Positions 34,998-47,296 of a DNA stretch of 64,000 nucleotides are shown here, piece by piece. The notes under the pieces are model-generated. The model saw only the letters and a program-made list of their open reading frames with translations. It had not been told where the DNA came from and searched no databases. Origin of the DNA: Neonectria sp. B-13 (taxonomy: Eukaryota; Ascomycota; Sordariomycetes; Hypocreales; Nectriaceae); contig NOKP01000009.1 in NCBI GenBank assembly GCA_002682825.1, positions 1,178,001 to 1,242,000 on the forward strand, in the 5' to 3' direction. Each line of letters starts with the position of its first letter. Position 1 is the stretch's first letter. The position numbers and the translations under genes were made by a program.

Positions 34998-35736
34998 ATG
35001 CCTACCCGAACGTCAAAGACCCGCAAGCAGTACGTGCTCCCACATTCCCCGACGTGCTCTCTGCTGGAGAGGGCAATTCCGTGCCGCCATTGAGCGCCCG
35101 TCGACGATGACGAAGTTGAGGGAACATCATGGACTGACTTTGCTCTTTTCACAGCCGCGGCCACGTCTCCGCCGGTAAGGGACGTGTCGGAAAGCACCGC
35201 AAGCATCCCGGTGGTCGTGGTCTGGCCGGTGGTCAGCACCATCACCGTACCAACATGGACAAGGTTCGACGACCCGAGATGGACGAGACGAAACGACAGG
35301 ACCGAATGGCTGACCCTTGAACAGTACCATCCCGGTTACTTCGGAAAGGTCGGTATGCGATTCTTCCACAAGCAGCAAGGCAACTTCTGGAAGCCCATCA
35401 TCAACCTCGACAAGGTACATAATATCCCGGTTTCGAGTTCTGGTTTTAAGTGCGGGGAGACGCACAGCAACCAAGAACGCGGCGGATCAAGCAACAAATT
35501 GCTAACGTGCCATATAGCTGTGGTCTCTCGTCCCCATCGAGACCCGCGATGCCTACGTTTCCGGCGAGAAGAAGGACACCGTCCCCGTTCTCGACCTCCT
35601 CCCCCTCGGCTACTCCAAGGTCCTCGGCAAGGGCCGTCTCCCCGAAATCCCTCTGGTCGTCCGCGCGCGATGGGTGAGCCGTCTGGCGGAGAAGAAGATT
35701 ACCGAGGCCGGTGGTGTTGTTGAGCTTGTCGCATAA
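34998..35736 (+). CDS. RPL28: 60S ribosomal protein L28 (uL15, L27a family)
   Basis: Four exons (34998-35029, 35155-35263, 35325-35414, 35518-35736) give 149 residues, exactly the usual eukaryotic length. The basic N-terminus [20 protein letters not shown] is interrupted by intron 1 after 10 codons. The signature [20 protein letters not shown] follows, then [15 protein letters not shown] and the C-terminal [17 protein letters not shown]. It is a core protein of the large cytosolic ribosomal subunit near the E site; in fungi, changes in this protein are known to give cycloheximide resistance. Three introns in a 450-nt coding region, one right after the start, are typical of highly expressed ribosomal genes in these fungi. 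Confidence 0.98.
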
Positions 35737-36156
35737 ATAAACCTGTGCCAGCCGGAGTCGGGCTTGTGGATTTGGGAACCGGGTTTTCATGGAGAAAATG
35801 GTCCTGGGCCCCTGGACGCCGAATCATGGAGGGGGAGGGACCTGGGTTTCGGCTTCGAGCATTGCAATCAGGGACTCTGGAACGGAGTTTAACGAAATAA
35901 AAATCGATTTTCGCCCATGATCTGCCATGGCCCATGACTACCTGTGCAGTTCCTGTAGTAAAGGACAATTGCGGAGTCCTCTGGTCGAGGACGAATGTAA
36001 CGACTGATGATGGAATATTACACTCATCTAAGTTCTCGTATGCTTGGATATCTGGAACCTCATAATTATCTACCCCAAACGCCTCTTCGTGATCATGGTC
36101 TGTTTGTACAAGAGATACGCGCCCATGACGGGTATCTCGATGCAATTTATATGCCC
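35737..36156. other. intergenic region between convergent RPL28 and CDC7
   Basis: 3' flanks only; AT-richer than the genes. No further feature. Confidence 0.5.
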
Positions 36157-37675
36157 TTAAACATGCAACATATCCATCTCGTCTTCGTCACCTAGCTCTT
36201 GGCTTGCGGGATGGTCAACTCGAAGAAACTCGTGCTCCAGCGCTTGCTCAGCAGTGATTCTCCTGCTCGGATCCAGCTCCATGCAACGCTCTAGGAACCT
36301 GACGGCCAGCTTCTCGTCGGGAGCCAAGGGCTTGTCGTCGGTCCGGCATGTGCTCCAGAGAATAATTTTCTCCATGCTGAACCCTTGCTGCCCCACGGTG
36401 GGGATGCTGGTCTCGAAGGCGCATCCGTGCAGCAACCCAGCAGCCTTCATGCGTTTGGAGCCAAAGATGGTGGCAATTTCAATCATGGCCTCGACGTCGT
36501 CGGCCGAGTTGAAGAAGGGGAACCGCTTGGACATGATGGTGAGAAGAATGACACCAGCAGACCAAATATCAATGGACGTCGTCTGTTCGGTGCACTTGAA
36601 AAGGACCTCAGGGGCGCGGAAACCTCTCGTGCCAGCGCGGTTTGCACGGCGAGAGGAGCGAGTGTCCGATTTGGGATACCCGGGCTGCGGGTTTGTTGAA
36701 TTTTGCGCCCAGGCCGAGTTGGCCTGGCGGTGTTTGCGCGTTTCCCGGCTCTCGTGACAGAGGCATGGCTTACAGTCGGAGCCCTCCCGCTCGGCGAGGC
36801 CAAAGTCGACGAGGACGCCACGCTGGGTGGCCGGGTCGTAGAGGAAGTTGGTGGGCTTGATGTCTCGGTGGAGGATCTTGTGGTCGTGGACGCTCTTGAG
36901 GGCGGTGAAGAGCGAGCGTAGGTAGATGGCGATGTCGGGGATGGTCATGTCCCGGAAGTAGGCGCGGAAGTCGCCGTGGCGGAAGTAGGGCAGGATGGCC
37001 ACGACCTGGTCGGTTTCGCGGAAGGCCGTGATCAGAGGGCAGACAGAAGGGCATTGGCGTAGGTCGTGGAGGAGCTCGAGTTCGTTGAGAATGCGGGAGG
37101 GACTGGATGTGACGTAGATCTTCTTGATGGCGACGTAGCGGGCCTTGCGACGAGGGGGAGACGAATGGCTGGCGTTTCGCTTGAGCGGCGGCGGCGTCCA
37201 CTTAGACGAGTCGTCTTCGAAGTCCCAGCTGTTGTCAAAGTGGTCGTACATGATGTCCTGAGCCTTGTAGACGGTCGAAAAAGTGCCTGGATAGCGTCAG
37301 TCGTCGATCATGTTGCAGCAAGACGGCAGTATTACCTTCACCAATGCGCTTTATAAGACGGTACTTGTTGCGGAAGCCGGGAAAGTCGCTTTGCAGCTTG
37401 TCCATATCGGCCTGGACGCTTCGATCGACAGTCTCGTCTTCGGAGCTCTCTTCGGCCAACTCTTCCTCCTCTTCCTCCTCCTCGAAGGGCTGTTGTTGAT
37501 GTTGATGTGGGGCTTGTTGTTGGTGATGATGGTATTGTTGTTGGTCCGCCTCGTCTGTTGGCGGCACGACCTCTTCAGTGCGCTCCTCTTCGGGCATCAT
37601 CTCTGTATCCTCCGTCCTCGCATCCTCGTGGATCTCAAAAGGCTCCTCGACCTGGTGGTGAATCTCGGTCGCCAT
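36157..37675 (-). CDS. CDC7: cell division control protein 7, Ser/Thr kinase (DDK catalytic subunit)
   Basis: Two exons, 37675-37336 and 37286-36157 (phase 1, 49-nt intron), give 489 residues. The N-terminal ~95 residues are acidic, with Gln/His-rich and poly-Glu runs. The kinase domain then begins: the glycine loop IGEGTFSTVYKA is split by the intron; the lysine is in YVAIKKIYV (about residue 168); the catalytic loop is ILHRDIKPTNFLYD (Asp255); DFG is VDFGLAE (Asp274). An insert rich in Cys, Ser and Arg separates it from GTRGFRAPEVLFKC, and the C-lobe has SIDIWSAGVILL. The large kinase insert and RAPEVL motif are characteristic of Cdc7. With its Dbf4 partner it phosphorylates Mcm2-7 to fire replication origins (family knowledge). 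Head-to-head with the condensin gene. Confidence 0.94.
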
Positions 37676-38334
37676 CGGGACGTCGCTTCGATTGGTTTCG
37701 TCTCGTGTCTCGCCTTAGCTCCTTGTCCGTCCCACAAACTGGATTCCTGGACAGCCCTTATCGCATGGAAAATTCCCCGACCCGTCGTAAAACTCAATTC
37801 GCGACCGAGAGGATCCAGACGACGCAATGCAAGCAAGGATTAAGCAACAGGCAAGACTTGGGACGGTGTTTTGAGGAGAGAGTTTGGGCGACGGCGTGGC
37901 GGAGGGGCTTTGTTCAAGGTGTGGCTGCACTGCAGGGGTTTGGCAGTGCTGCACGCGCTGAGTTTTAGCGGGTGGTGGGTGGTAGCCGTGATGGCGCTGA
38001 GGTGGCAATGGCGGGGAAGGCGCGTCGAAGAAAACAAAAACAATTCGTTGCTGAGGGACCTTTCCGCCATCACCGCCAACATAATATTACGTCGCTTCCC
38101 ATCACCATCTAGCACCACTCAACGCGACGACAGCGACGCGCGACGACGCAGCCGCAACCGCAGACGAGGACATCACACAGCAGAAGAGTGCTGGGCGAAT
38201 ATAGTCAACCCCGCGACACTCCAGACTGAACCGCCAGATGACACGCTCTTGATTGCATCACCCCCGCGCCCGTTCACACATTACGCTCCCTCGACATCTC
38301 GCGCGCCATCTGGCGTAGCTCGCAAACTTCCACC
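37676..38334. promoter_or_regulatory. divergent promoter between CDC7 and condensin subunit 1
   Basis: A 659-bp region between two start codons. Four ACGCG cores (either strand) lie at 37953, 38021 (as CGCGT), 38122 and 38136; this is the core of the MBF/MCB element that drives G1/S genes in other fungi. None has the full ACGCGT consensus, so this is suggestive only. Confidence 0.45.
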
Positions 38335-41300
38335 ATGGACACCATCAACTTCGACATCAACGATGCGCTCAAGCATTACATGTCGGATCCGGCAGGGATC
38401 CCCACGCCCGAGGCCGATTCCGCTCTGTTTGACTGCGAGAATGACCCCGAAGCCTTCACAGCCCCCTTTGTCAACTCGGTGTTGAATCCCATCGTCGACG
38501 CCGTCGCCGACAACCCGGACGCCATCATGCGCGCCTCCAACATGGACTCGCTCCAGTTCCTCCTCAAGTTAGCCCCCACTTCCCTTGACCCTTCTCCCGA
38601 TCCTCATCCTCCGGCTACATTGGGACGCGATTCTGAGCTACTTGATCCCGACAGATACACGGCCTACCTCCCGACCCACGCCCTCAGCAAAGTTTTTGAC
38701 CTTGTCATGAGCGGCTTGAGCGCCGAGGCGGACGCCGTGCACACCGACGTCGACTCCCCGGACGAACAGGACTCAGTGCCTCACCATAAGAAGCTCCTCG
38801 AGATCTACGGCTTCCTGCTGCAATGGACCATTGCCGCTGTCGAAACCAAGGCGGCCGAGAAATCTTCCGCGGCTCCCGCGGGTCGCGGGCGCGGCAAGCC
38901 CAAGAAGGGCGCCGCCAAGGACAAGGACGCCGCATGGGACTCGGCGAACCAGCTCCAGGCCGCCCTCGACATCATGTGCAAGGTCTTGAAGCTCAAGCTC
39001 ACCAAGATCTTCCTCACCACCAGCGAGAGGGACACCTTCATCGGGCTCCTCACCCGGCCGGTCTACATGATTCTCGAGAGCGAGCAGCGCGTCAAGGCCA
39101 CGGCCATCCGCATGCACTGCTTCAAGGTGTTGTGCATTGCTGTCAAGCACCACGGCCATGGATATGGTATGTTGGTCATCAAGCCGGTGAACCAAGTCTA
39201 ACAACGCACAGCCGCACAAATCAACATTATTCAGAACCTTACCTACTTTGAGCACCTCTCGGAGCCCATGGCCGAGTTTCTGCACATTCTCGCAGAGACC
39301 TACGACTACCCACAGCTTGCCGACGAGGTTCTACGAGAAATCAGCAACAAGGAGTTCAACTCCAATGATACCCGAGGGCCCAAGTCCGTCTCCTCATTCA
39401 TCGCCAAGCTGTCAGAGCTGGCGCCTCGCCTTGTGATTAAGCAGATGACGATGCTTGCGAAGCAGTTGGATAGCGAGGTGAGCAATCCATCCCGTGCAGA
39501 GGTCCGGGTCTAACAGCCGCAGTCTTATACCCTTCGATGTGCTTTGATCGAGGTCTGTGGCAACATGGTTGGCCATCTTAGCAAGCAGGACGAGCGTAGT
39601 GAGAACCACAAGTCTCAACTAAACGCTTTCTTCGACGTGCTGGAGGAGCGATTCCTCGACATCAACCCATACTGCAGGTGCAGGACGCTCCAAGTCTACA
39701 TGAGGCTTTGTGAGCTTGACCAAAAGTTCCCTAAGCGACGCCAAAAGGCGGCCGAGCTCGCATGCCGGAGTCTGGAGGACAAGAGCAGCAACGTCAGGCG
39801 AAACGCCATCAAGCTGCTAGGCACTCTCATCAAAACGCATCCCTTTACGGTGATGCACGGCGCGCAGCTTTCAAAGAAGGAGTGGCAGGCCCGCCTAGAC
39901 AAGGTCGAAGAGGAGTTGAACGCACTAAAGCCACCGCCCGGCATGCCAGGCTTCGGCGGCGAGAACGCCAACACCACTGTCGACAATGAGCTGCTGGACG
40001 ATGCCACGCAGATTGCGTCTCCCATGAAGCCGAAGCAGATGACGGACGAAGAGAAGATGGAAACCATCAAGACTGCTCAGGAGCAAGCCGCCACAAGCGA
40101 GGCCATTGAGAAGCTCACTCTCACGAGGAGGTACTACAACGAAGCCCTCAAGTTCATCGACGTCCTCCACGATGCCACCGGCACGGTTTGCCAGCTCCTA
40201 GGATCCAGGAACAAGAGCGAAGTCATCGAGGCCATTGACTACTTCGAGGTGGGCGATGCCTACAACATTGAGCAGAACAAGGTCGGCATTCGACGCATGC
40301 TCCGTCTGATCTGGACCAAGGGCAACAGCGATGAGGGCAAGGGAGTGCAGACGCATTTGATTGACAGCTACAAGCGCCTCTTCTTCGAGGCTCCGGACTC
40401 CTTCAGCCCCAATGACGCGGCAAACTACATTGCCCGTAACATGATCAGTTTGACATTTGGTGCGACACCTGCCGAGCTCACCTCCCTGGAGCAGCTGCTG
40501 GCGACGATGATGAAGGGCGGCCTCATCCCCGAGGTGGTCATCGCCAAGCTGTGGCAAGTCTACGGCGTTCAGAAGCGGGAGATTTCTCGGACTCAGCGAC
40601 GAGGTGCCATCATCGTCCTGGGCATGTTGGCGACGGCGAACCCCGAGATTGTAGTCGGCGAGATGGAGACGATGCTTCGCACGGGTCTTGGATCCCACGG
40701 ACGAGAGGACCTTCAGTTGGCCAAATTTACGTGCATCGCTCTCAGGAGGATCAACCCGACTGGTCGACAAGCCAAGGATTCACCGGTCAAGTTCTCTCGC
40801 CTGCCCAACGACCACGCCGTGTCAGTGAGACTCGCCGCCATCACCGAGGTTTCCTCAGACAGCAATGAGTGGTACGGAGTAGCGGAACAGGCCATCAGCG
40901 CCATCTACGCCGTCTCCAAGCACCCCGACACGCTCTGCTCGGATATCATCCGTCGAAAGACTCGCCACGTCTTTAGCCAGCCACAGTCTCGGCCCGGCTC
41001 TCGACCAGTCTCTCGAGATGACACCAAGGACGCCATGGACGTTGACCAGACGGTGACCCAGGACAAGCCCAAGAAGCGGGACAACGCCATTGGCCTTTCG
41101 CAGCTCTTATTCATCGTCGGCCATGTGGCCATCAAGCAGATTGTCCATCTTGAGCTTTGCGAGCTCGACTTTAAGCGTAGAAAGCAAGAGAAGGAGAAGC
41201 AAACGGCGTCAAAGTCAGACAAGGATAAGGAAGATGCGGACGAGCTAGACCTCATCGGAGGAACAACCGAGGACGACTTTACCGAAGCCATGGCGCATAT

Positions 41301-42119
41301 TCGAGAACGGGAGCTCCTGTACGGCCCCAATTCGCTGTTGGCCGTGTTTGGTCCTCTCGTATCCGAAATCTGCGCCAACAACACGACATACGCCGACAAG
41401 GGACTCCAGGCGGCCGCAACGCTATGCCTAGCGAAGCTCATGTGTGTGTCGGCCGAGTACTGCGAGGTCAATCTTCCCCTCCTCATCACCATCATGGAGC
41501 GGTCGCCCGACGCCACGGTACGATCCAATGCCGTCATCGCCTTGGGCGACATGGCCGTCTGCTTCAACCATCTGATTGACGAGAACACGGACTTTCTGTA
41601 CCGCCGCCTAGCCGACAGCGACGCGTCCGTCAAGCGAACGTGTCTGATGACGCTGACGTTCCTGATTTTAGCAGGACAGGTCAAGGTCAAGGGGCAGCTG
41701 GGTGAAATGGCCAAGTGCCTAGAGGATGAAGACCGCCGGATCGCAGACCTTGCGAAAATGTTCTTTACCGAACTCAGCACCAAGGACAATGCCGTGTACA
41801 ACCACTTTGTGGATATGTTCAGCTTGCTCAGCGCAGGTGGCAACATGAACGAGGAGAGTTTCCGCCGGGTTGTGCGATTCCTCCTTGGCTTTGTGGAGAA
41901 GGTGAGTCTCGAATTGTCTCTAACAAGTACGGTAGCTAACAGGCACAGGACAAACACGCGAAGCAGTTGGCCGAGAAACTGGCCGCCCGACTCAGCCGTT
42001 GCGAGACGGAGCGACAATGGAATGACGTTGCCTTTGCGCTGGGGCTTTTGCAGCACAAGAACGAGGAGATTACGAAACTGGTGTCGGAAGGATTCAGGGT
42101 TATTCAGGCGTCGGCTTGA
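38335..42119 (+). CDS. CND1: condensin complex subunit 1 (Cnd1/Ycs4/CAP-D2)
   Basis: Five exons (38335-38567, 38655-39166, 39212-39477, 39523-41901, 41949-42119) give 1186 residues; all phases agree. The protein is an all-helical HEAT-repeat subunit. The N-terminal region starts INFDINDALKHYMSDP. A Gly/Lys-rich patch (GRGRGKPKKGAAKDKDAAWD) follows, then long helices with LRCALIEVCGNMVGHLS and YCRCRTLQVYMRLCEL. The conserved C-terminal Cnd1 domain includes TVRSNAVIALGDMAVCFNHL and VKRTCLMTLTFLILAGQVKV. With Smc2, Smc4, Brn1/Cnd2 and Ycg1/Cnd3 it compacts mitotic chromosomes (family knowledge). The last exon (DKHAKQLAEKLAARLS) closes the gene at TGA 42117-42119; reading through the last intron would give a wrong C-terminus. 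Confidence 0.96.
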
Positions 42120-44324
42120 GATGGCACAGTACATTCTGCAAATTAGGGTTGTGTATTATACGGTCATCAAGGAAAGCGGCGGAGTTTGGATGGCTTGGCA
42201 TGATGGTGGGATGTAATGACGAGATGTAGATGGATTGATGAGAATACGTTTATAAATTGATGCCAGTTTGTGCGCAAATATGCTGATACAATCCCGAAGT
42301 TGAAGTTGGGGAAATTCCGCACGTTCCGTTGATGGTTGAGTTAACTCAGGACGAGCATGGAGCACACCCGACAGCTAGATCATAGGCAACAATCAGAACA
42401 TGTGATTGGACACAAATCACATTAAATCATAGCCTATGCGTTCATCTTCACAGATCGCCATCGGCATCTGGTGACGAGTCAGCTGGGTATGTCAGGCCAA
42501 ACATCTAGGGTAGGCATTTGGCACAGAATGGCGTGTTACGCCACGCACTCCACACTGCACTCGATACCGTGACTCCAGCTGCCCCGCAGTAAGCTGTCAA
42601 GCTAACATCGCGGAGTCCTAAACCAACGGACGAGCGAGTCACCGGACGCGTTTCTTGGCTACGAGGGAAGACAAAGGAACAAGCTTGGAGGCACGACCCT
42701 TGCGCGGGGATTGAACAAAGAAGGTTCTTTCGAAATAGCCTACAGGGGCTTAATTGTCCAGTGCCGAGGCTTTGCCGAATCAAGGGCGCCTCCTGGAGAA
42801 AGTGCAGCATGGAGATCAATGACGAGCGAGGTGACGCAGGAGCGAAGGCCGCGGAGGAGAGGGGCAGACACTATGTTCAGCGGACAAGTCTGAGTGGGCG
42901 GCGGAGCGTGGGCTGCGGGCAGTGGGCAGGTACGACCGGGCTGGGGGAAACAGAGTGGTGGCTGCTTAACCCCAAAAAGTACAAAAAGGGCGGGTCCTCC
43001 CACCTATTTTCGCGGCAGTTGCGAGCAGATCATAGGACACTTCCGTTGGCTTTCAGTGGGCAAAAAAAAACCGTCAAACTGTTACAGGGTGCTTTTGTAG
43101 GTATCCGTACTTCTCCGGCCTGCCCTGTGTTTGCTGATTGCTCCCTGCTCGAGGGTACAGTGCTGTACTAGACCCTTTTGCACGCCTTCCATTTGCCCAT
43201 TAGTGCTTCCCAGAAGACCATCGTATCGGTACTATATTGTCCTCTCGTGGTCCTAGTAAGGTACGCTACACCCTTGATTATTTCCTCTCCATCTCCCCAC
43301 ATCTTCTCTCCCCTCGTCGGCTGGCGACTCACATATATCCCAGACACTATCTTCCTGTCGCCCCGAACCCACCCCGCCCTTTGTACGACAGTACGAACCC
43401 CTCTTGCTGTTGCACCCCATTGGCACAATCGGCTCGTGCTATCTTACTGTCTTATTTCCCGTTTCATTTTATCCATCGCCGCTTCCCTGCGTCTTCCCCG
43501 GCCACGGTTTTACCTGCCGAGCTGGTTTTCCCTTCTTCCCTTGGTCAACCATCGATCGATCGACGTCGAACCGCCAAAAGCAAAGAAGAAAGCTCAGACC
43601 ACATACCACACCACCAACGTCGTGTGAACAGGGCCACGTGCTGTGCTGCACTGTTGCGGATTAGCTTTCCAGCGCACCTCCGATAATCCGGACCCGCGAT
43701 CACACGTGACCGGCACAGCCTCTTTCCCGCGGGTCCGTGTCCGGCAAGGGCAGGCTGCGAGGCAGGAGCCAGTTAAAGCTGAGCTTGCTTGAGCTTCCTG
43801 CGTCTGTGTGTCAACTGCGTCACTCTCCCGCGCCTGTGAGCGTGCGTGAGCTTCCACCAGACATCAGCAAACACAAAACGAGGACAACCATTCTACGCGA
43901 CATAGACACGGATATTTTCCGCCTTCGATCGCGTACAGAGCATCTGCAACATCGCGTCGACGCAGGCTTCAGCAGCCACAGGCATCCCCTGCTTAACGCG
44001 CCGCCTTCCATCTCCGTTGCCTCTGGCTCGACAATCGCATCGTCTGTCCCTTTCTGGGAGGCCATGGGCTTGACCAGAGCGCCGGCGTCTAGAAGGATTA
44101 AATAGAGGGCACCCCTCTAGGTACGTGCTGTCGACGCGCCTGGTTGCGAACGCGATACATCTTGGCAGACTCCTTGACGGCTGCCTGATCAGTTTGATCA
44201 ATTGCGGGTAGAGCTTGAACGAGAAGACGGAAACGCGTGCTGACACGAAGTATTTCAGAATCACACAACCGAAAAACCCTACATACTACGACTTGTCATA
44301 CGGAGACGTTGAGACGCCTCAATC
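42120..44324. other. intergenic region with long leader of FCP1
   Basis: 2.2 kb without a supported gene. From about 43240 to 43560 the plus strand is pyrimidine-rich, and several short upstream open frames occur before the FCP1 ATG. A palindromic CGATCGATCGACGTCG stretch lies near 43553. One or more 5' UTR introns are possible but unproven. Confidence 0.5.
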
Positions 44325-46646
44325 ATGTACGACAAGATCGTGCCGCTAGGCTCACGCCTGCACTACCCCATCACAATCACTAAGCTCCTCAAATCCCCGG
44401 GCGACTCGATTAAGAAGCAAGAGAGCATCGTCGAGTACAAGTTTACTTGGAGGCGCAAGACCGGCGACGACACGTGGAACGACGAGACCACATATACCGA
44501 GTTCGATAGCCCTGCCGAGGGCAAACTGAAGGAATGGCGCATCAAGGAGGGATCGGTCATTGGCGCTGATGGACCTTGCATGCTCGTCGAGGAATCTTGT
44601 GGCCATGAGGTCCAGATCCAAGGCTTGTGCAGTCTCTGCGGTGCCGACATGACGGAGACCAACTGGGCCAGCGAGGAGCGCGACACCGACCGTGCCATGA
44701 TCAACATGACCCACGACCAGACCGGTCTGATGGTCAGCGAGAGCGTGGCCACCAAGGCCGAGCACGACACCCAGAAGCGTTTGCTCCGCCAGCGCAAGTT
44801 GAGTCTCGTCGTCGATTTGGACCAGACCATTATTCATGCCTGCATCGAGCCCACCATTGGCGAGTGGCAGGGCGATCCTTCAAATCCCAACCACGGCGCC
44901 GTCAAGGATGTCAAGAGCTTCCAGCTCAACGACGACGGTCCGCGAGGACTGGCGAGCGGCTGCACATACTATATCAAGCTTCGGCCTGGCTTGGCTGATT
45001 TTCTCGAGGAGGTCTCCGGAATGTACGAGCTGCACGTCTACACCATGGGTACGCGCGCGTACGCCCTCAACATTGCCCGAATCGTCGATCCCGATAAGAA
45101 GCTGTTTGGCAACCGAGTCATCAGCCGCGACGAGAACGGCAGCATCACCTCCAAGAGTCTCCAGCGCCTGTTCCCCGTCAGCACCGACATGGTTGTCATC
45201 ATCGATGATCGTGCCGACGTGTGGCCCATGAACCGACCGAACCTGATCAAGGTGGTGCCGTACGATTTCTTCAAGGGGATTGGCGACATCAACTCGAGCT
45301 TCCTGCCCAAGCGACAAGACATCCTGCCTGCGCCGCCAAAGACGCCAACCCCTATCGCTGCCAAGCCCGTGGCCGCCCCCGCGAAAACATCCCCCCTCGA
45401 TGAACTGGCGAGGATGAGTGGTGGAGACGACGCGGCCAGCCTGAAGAGCCAGACCGAGGAGCAGGAGAAGACGCTGGAGAAGCAGCTCACCGACCGGCCG
45501 CTATTGCACATGCAGGAGGAGCTGGATAAAGAGGACGAGCACGGACAAGACCCTCAGAACGGCGACTCATCGCACAGCCATCATCGGAATCTCCTGGTCG
45601 ACGACGACGAGGAGCTCATCACGCTCCAAGACCATCTCACGGATATACACACAGCCTTCTACGAAATGTACGATAAGAGACGTGCAGAGCGGAGGCAGTC
45701 AGAACCGACCCACCCACCCAGCCACAGCAACTTTCGACGGAGAGCGTCGGTGGACGACGGAGTTGACCTGTCCATGGTCCCGGATGCGGGCGATATCCTT
45801 GCCGAGCTCAAGTCTAACGTACTGTCCGGCCTGGTGATTGTCTTGTCCGGCCTCGTGCCTCTCGGAGTCAAGGTCGAGGAGTCGGAGATTGGCATCCAAG
45901 CACAAAGCTTTGGAGCGCAGGTCCTCGATGGCGTCTCCAGGCGGGTTACGCATCTGGTAGTCGCCACGTCGCGCCCTCGAACGAAAAAGGTACAGCAGGC
46001 AGCCAAGATCTCGAGCATCAAGATTGTGAACCAGAACTGGCTCATCGATTGCCTAAGTCAATGGCGGCGGTTGGACGAGCGACCTTACTACCTGGACATC
46101 CTCGACGCGGACCGAGAGAGGAGCGATGACACCACCGAGGTGGCGTCTGAGGAGGACGAGGAGGACGAGGCAGGGACGAAGGATCTCAAGGACTTTGACT
46201 GGGATACGGCCGACAAAGAGTTGAACGACATCCTCGATGGGCTCGATGATGATGATTCGGAGTCGGGGTTCGACAGCGCGGCCAACTCGGATACAGAGGA
46301 AAGCGAGACGGAGAATGCTCCCAAGCAGGGCACGAAGCGGAAATCCCGGGCCGACGCCGAAGAGTCGGACGACGATGGATCTAGCGTTACAGGCGAGAGC
46401 GTTCTGGCTAAAAAGCAGCGGGTAGCACGAAGCCGGGGCGCCTCGGCACTGCGGTCGGTAAGGACACCAAATGGCGAGGACGCCGACGAGGAGGCCAGTC
46501 TTCCGACGCCGGGTCCAACCGGAGACGAAGGGACGGAAGGTGACGACAGATCACGGCTGGTGGTTAACCATGACACGCAGCAAGACTTTGATGACGATGA
46601 TCTGGAGCGGGAGCTACTGGCAGAGCTGGAGGCAGCTGGGGATTAA
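44325..46646 (+). CDS. FCP1: RNA polymerase II CTD phosphatase FCP1
   Basis: Single exon, 773 residues. The N-terminal ~110 residues form the small domain typical of fungal Fcp1 (SRLHYPITITKLLKSPGD, EEWRIKEG-like strands) with a CGH...CSLCGADM metal-like motif. The catalytic FCPH domain starts with LVVDLDQTIIHAC, where Asp164 and Asp166 form DxDxT. Later acid residues lie in VVIIDDRADVWP, and VHVYTMG-type strands are present (LHVYTMGTRAYA). A BRCT domain lies at about residues 500-590 (VIVLSGLVPLGV, VTHLVVAT, NQNWLIDCLSQWRRL). The C-terminal tail is highly acidic, ending DDDDLERELLAELEAAGD, as in the TFIIF-binding tail. The enzyme dephosphorylates Ser2-P of the polymerase II CTD to recycle the enzyme (family knowledge). 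Confidence 0.96.
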   Translation: MYDKIVPLGSRLHYPITITKLLKSPGDSIKKQESIVEYKFTWRRKTGDDTWNDETTYTEFDSPAEGKLKEWRIKEGSVIGADGPCMLVEESCGHEVQIQGLCSLCGADMTETNWASEERDTDRAMINMTHDQTGLMVSESVATKAEHDTQKRLLRQRKLSLVVDLDQTIIHACIEPTIGEWQGDPSNPNHGAVKDVKSFQLNDDGPRGLASGCTYYIKLRPGLADFLEEVSGMYELHVYTMGTRAYALNIARIVDPDKKLFGNRVISRDENGSITSKSLQRLFPVSTDMVVIIDDRADVWPMNRPNLIKVVPYDFFKGIGDINSSFLPKRQDILPAPPKTPTPIAAKPVAAPAKTSPLDELARMSGGDDAASLKSQTEEQEKTLEKQLTDRPLLHMQEELDKEDEHGQDPQNGDSSHSHHRNLLVDDDEELITLQDHLTDIHTAFYEMYDKRRAERRQSEPTHPPSHSNFRRRASVDDGVDLSMVPDAGDILAELKSNVLSGLVIVLSGLVPLGVKVEESEIGIQAQSFGAQVLDGVSRRVTHLVVATSRPRTKKVQQAAKISSIKIVNQNWLIDCLSQWRRLDERPYYLDILDADRERSDDTTEVASEEDEEDEAGTKDLKDFDWDTADKELNDILDGLDDDDSESGFDSAANSDTEESETENAPKQGTKRKSRADAEESDDDGSSVTGESVLAKKQRVARSRGASALRSVRTPNGEDADEEASLPTPGPTGDEGTEGDDRSRLVVNHDTQQDFDDDDLERELLAELEAAGD

Positions 46647-47296
46647 CGGGGATATTGAAGATTGCGATGTGACATATCGTGGAAGGTGTTAGAGGAGTGT
46701 TAAGGGCAAGCTGGAGTTTAGTGTATGTCAATGTAGTATACCCCCCGGAAGGCTGGGATGGAAAACAAGATGTCTTTACCAAGATCTAGACTGCATGTGA
46801 TTTAATATGGTTGCACTGAGGTAGAAGTGATGGATGCGCGTAAAATCTGTGGAGGTTGGTAATTGCACTGCTAGACTGAGGCTTGGGCTTGATAATCAAG
46901 GGTCAATTAAACAGTTTGTTACTATGGCGATTTGTGAAGCCGTCGGGGGAATGCCACCGCGTGACAGTGGGTCAGTCGGGGATAAAAGTCTATCCCGTAC
47001 TAACAAGATTGTGTGTGTCCTGACACCCGCCGCGATAGTCCACGATACTGTGGTATCCCGCCCTTGCCGGCCGGACATCCGCCCGTGTCTGCGCCGATTC
47101 TGGCGGCATTCGAGTCGTCATTCGTCGGGGCTGGCATGGAAATTAGGAGCAGGCAGCCGGCGGTTGTTTACGGAGGGGGACGGGAGGTGTATAAAGGGCT
47201 GTTGTCTCCGTGATGGAAGCAGACTCATCGGCATAGTTCTAGACTCTGATTCAGATAGAATCCTCCACTACCCCTTATTTACCAGATCCAACGAAA
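46647..47296. other. intergenic region upstream of the SDR gene
   Basis: 650 bp; FCP1 3' flank and the SDR promoter with a TATA box. No gene. Confidence 0.5.
47190..47196 (+). promoter_or_regulatory. TATA box of the SDR gene
   Basis: TATAAAG lies 107 bp upstream of the ATG at 47297 in a GC-rich context, a good position for a TATA-driven inducible gene. Confidence 0.55.

Noticed and set aside
40905..42134. 409-codon minus-strand frame opposite condensin
   Set aside because: Antisense shadow of a highly GC-biased coding sequence; Ser/Arg-rich with no fold-like pattern.
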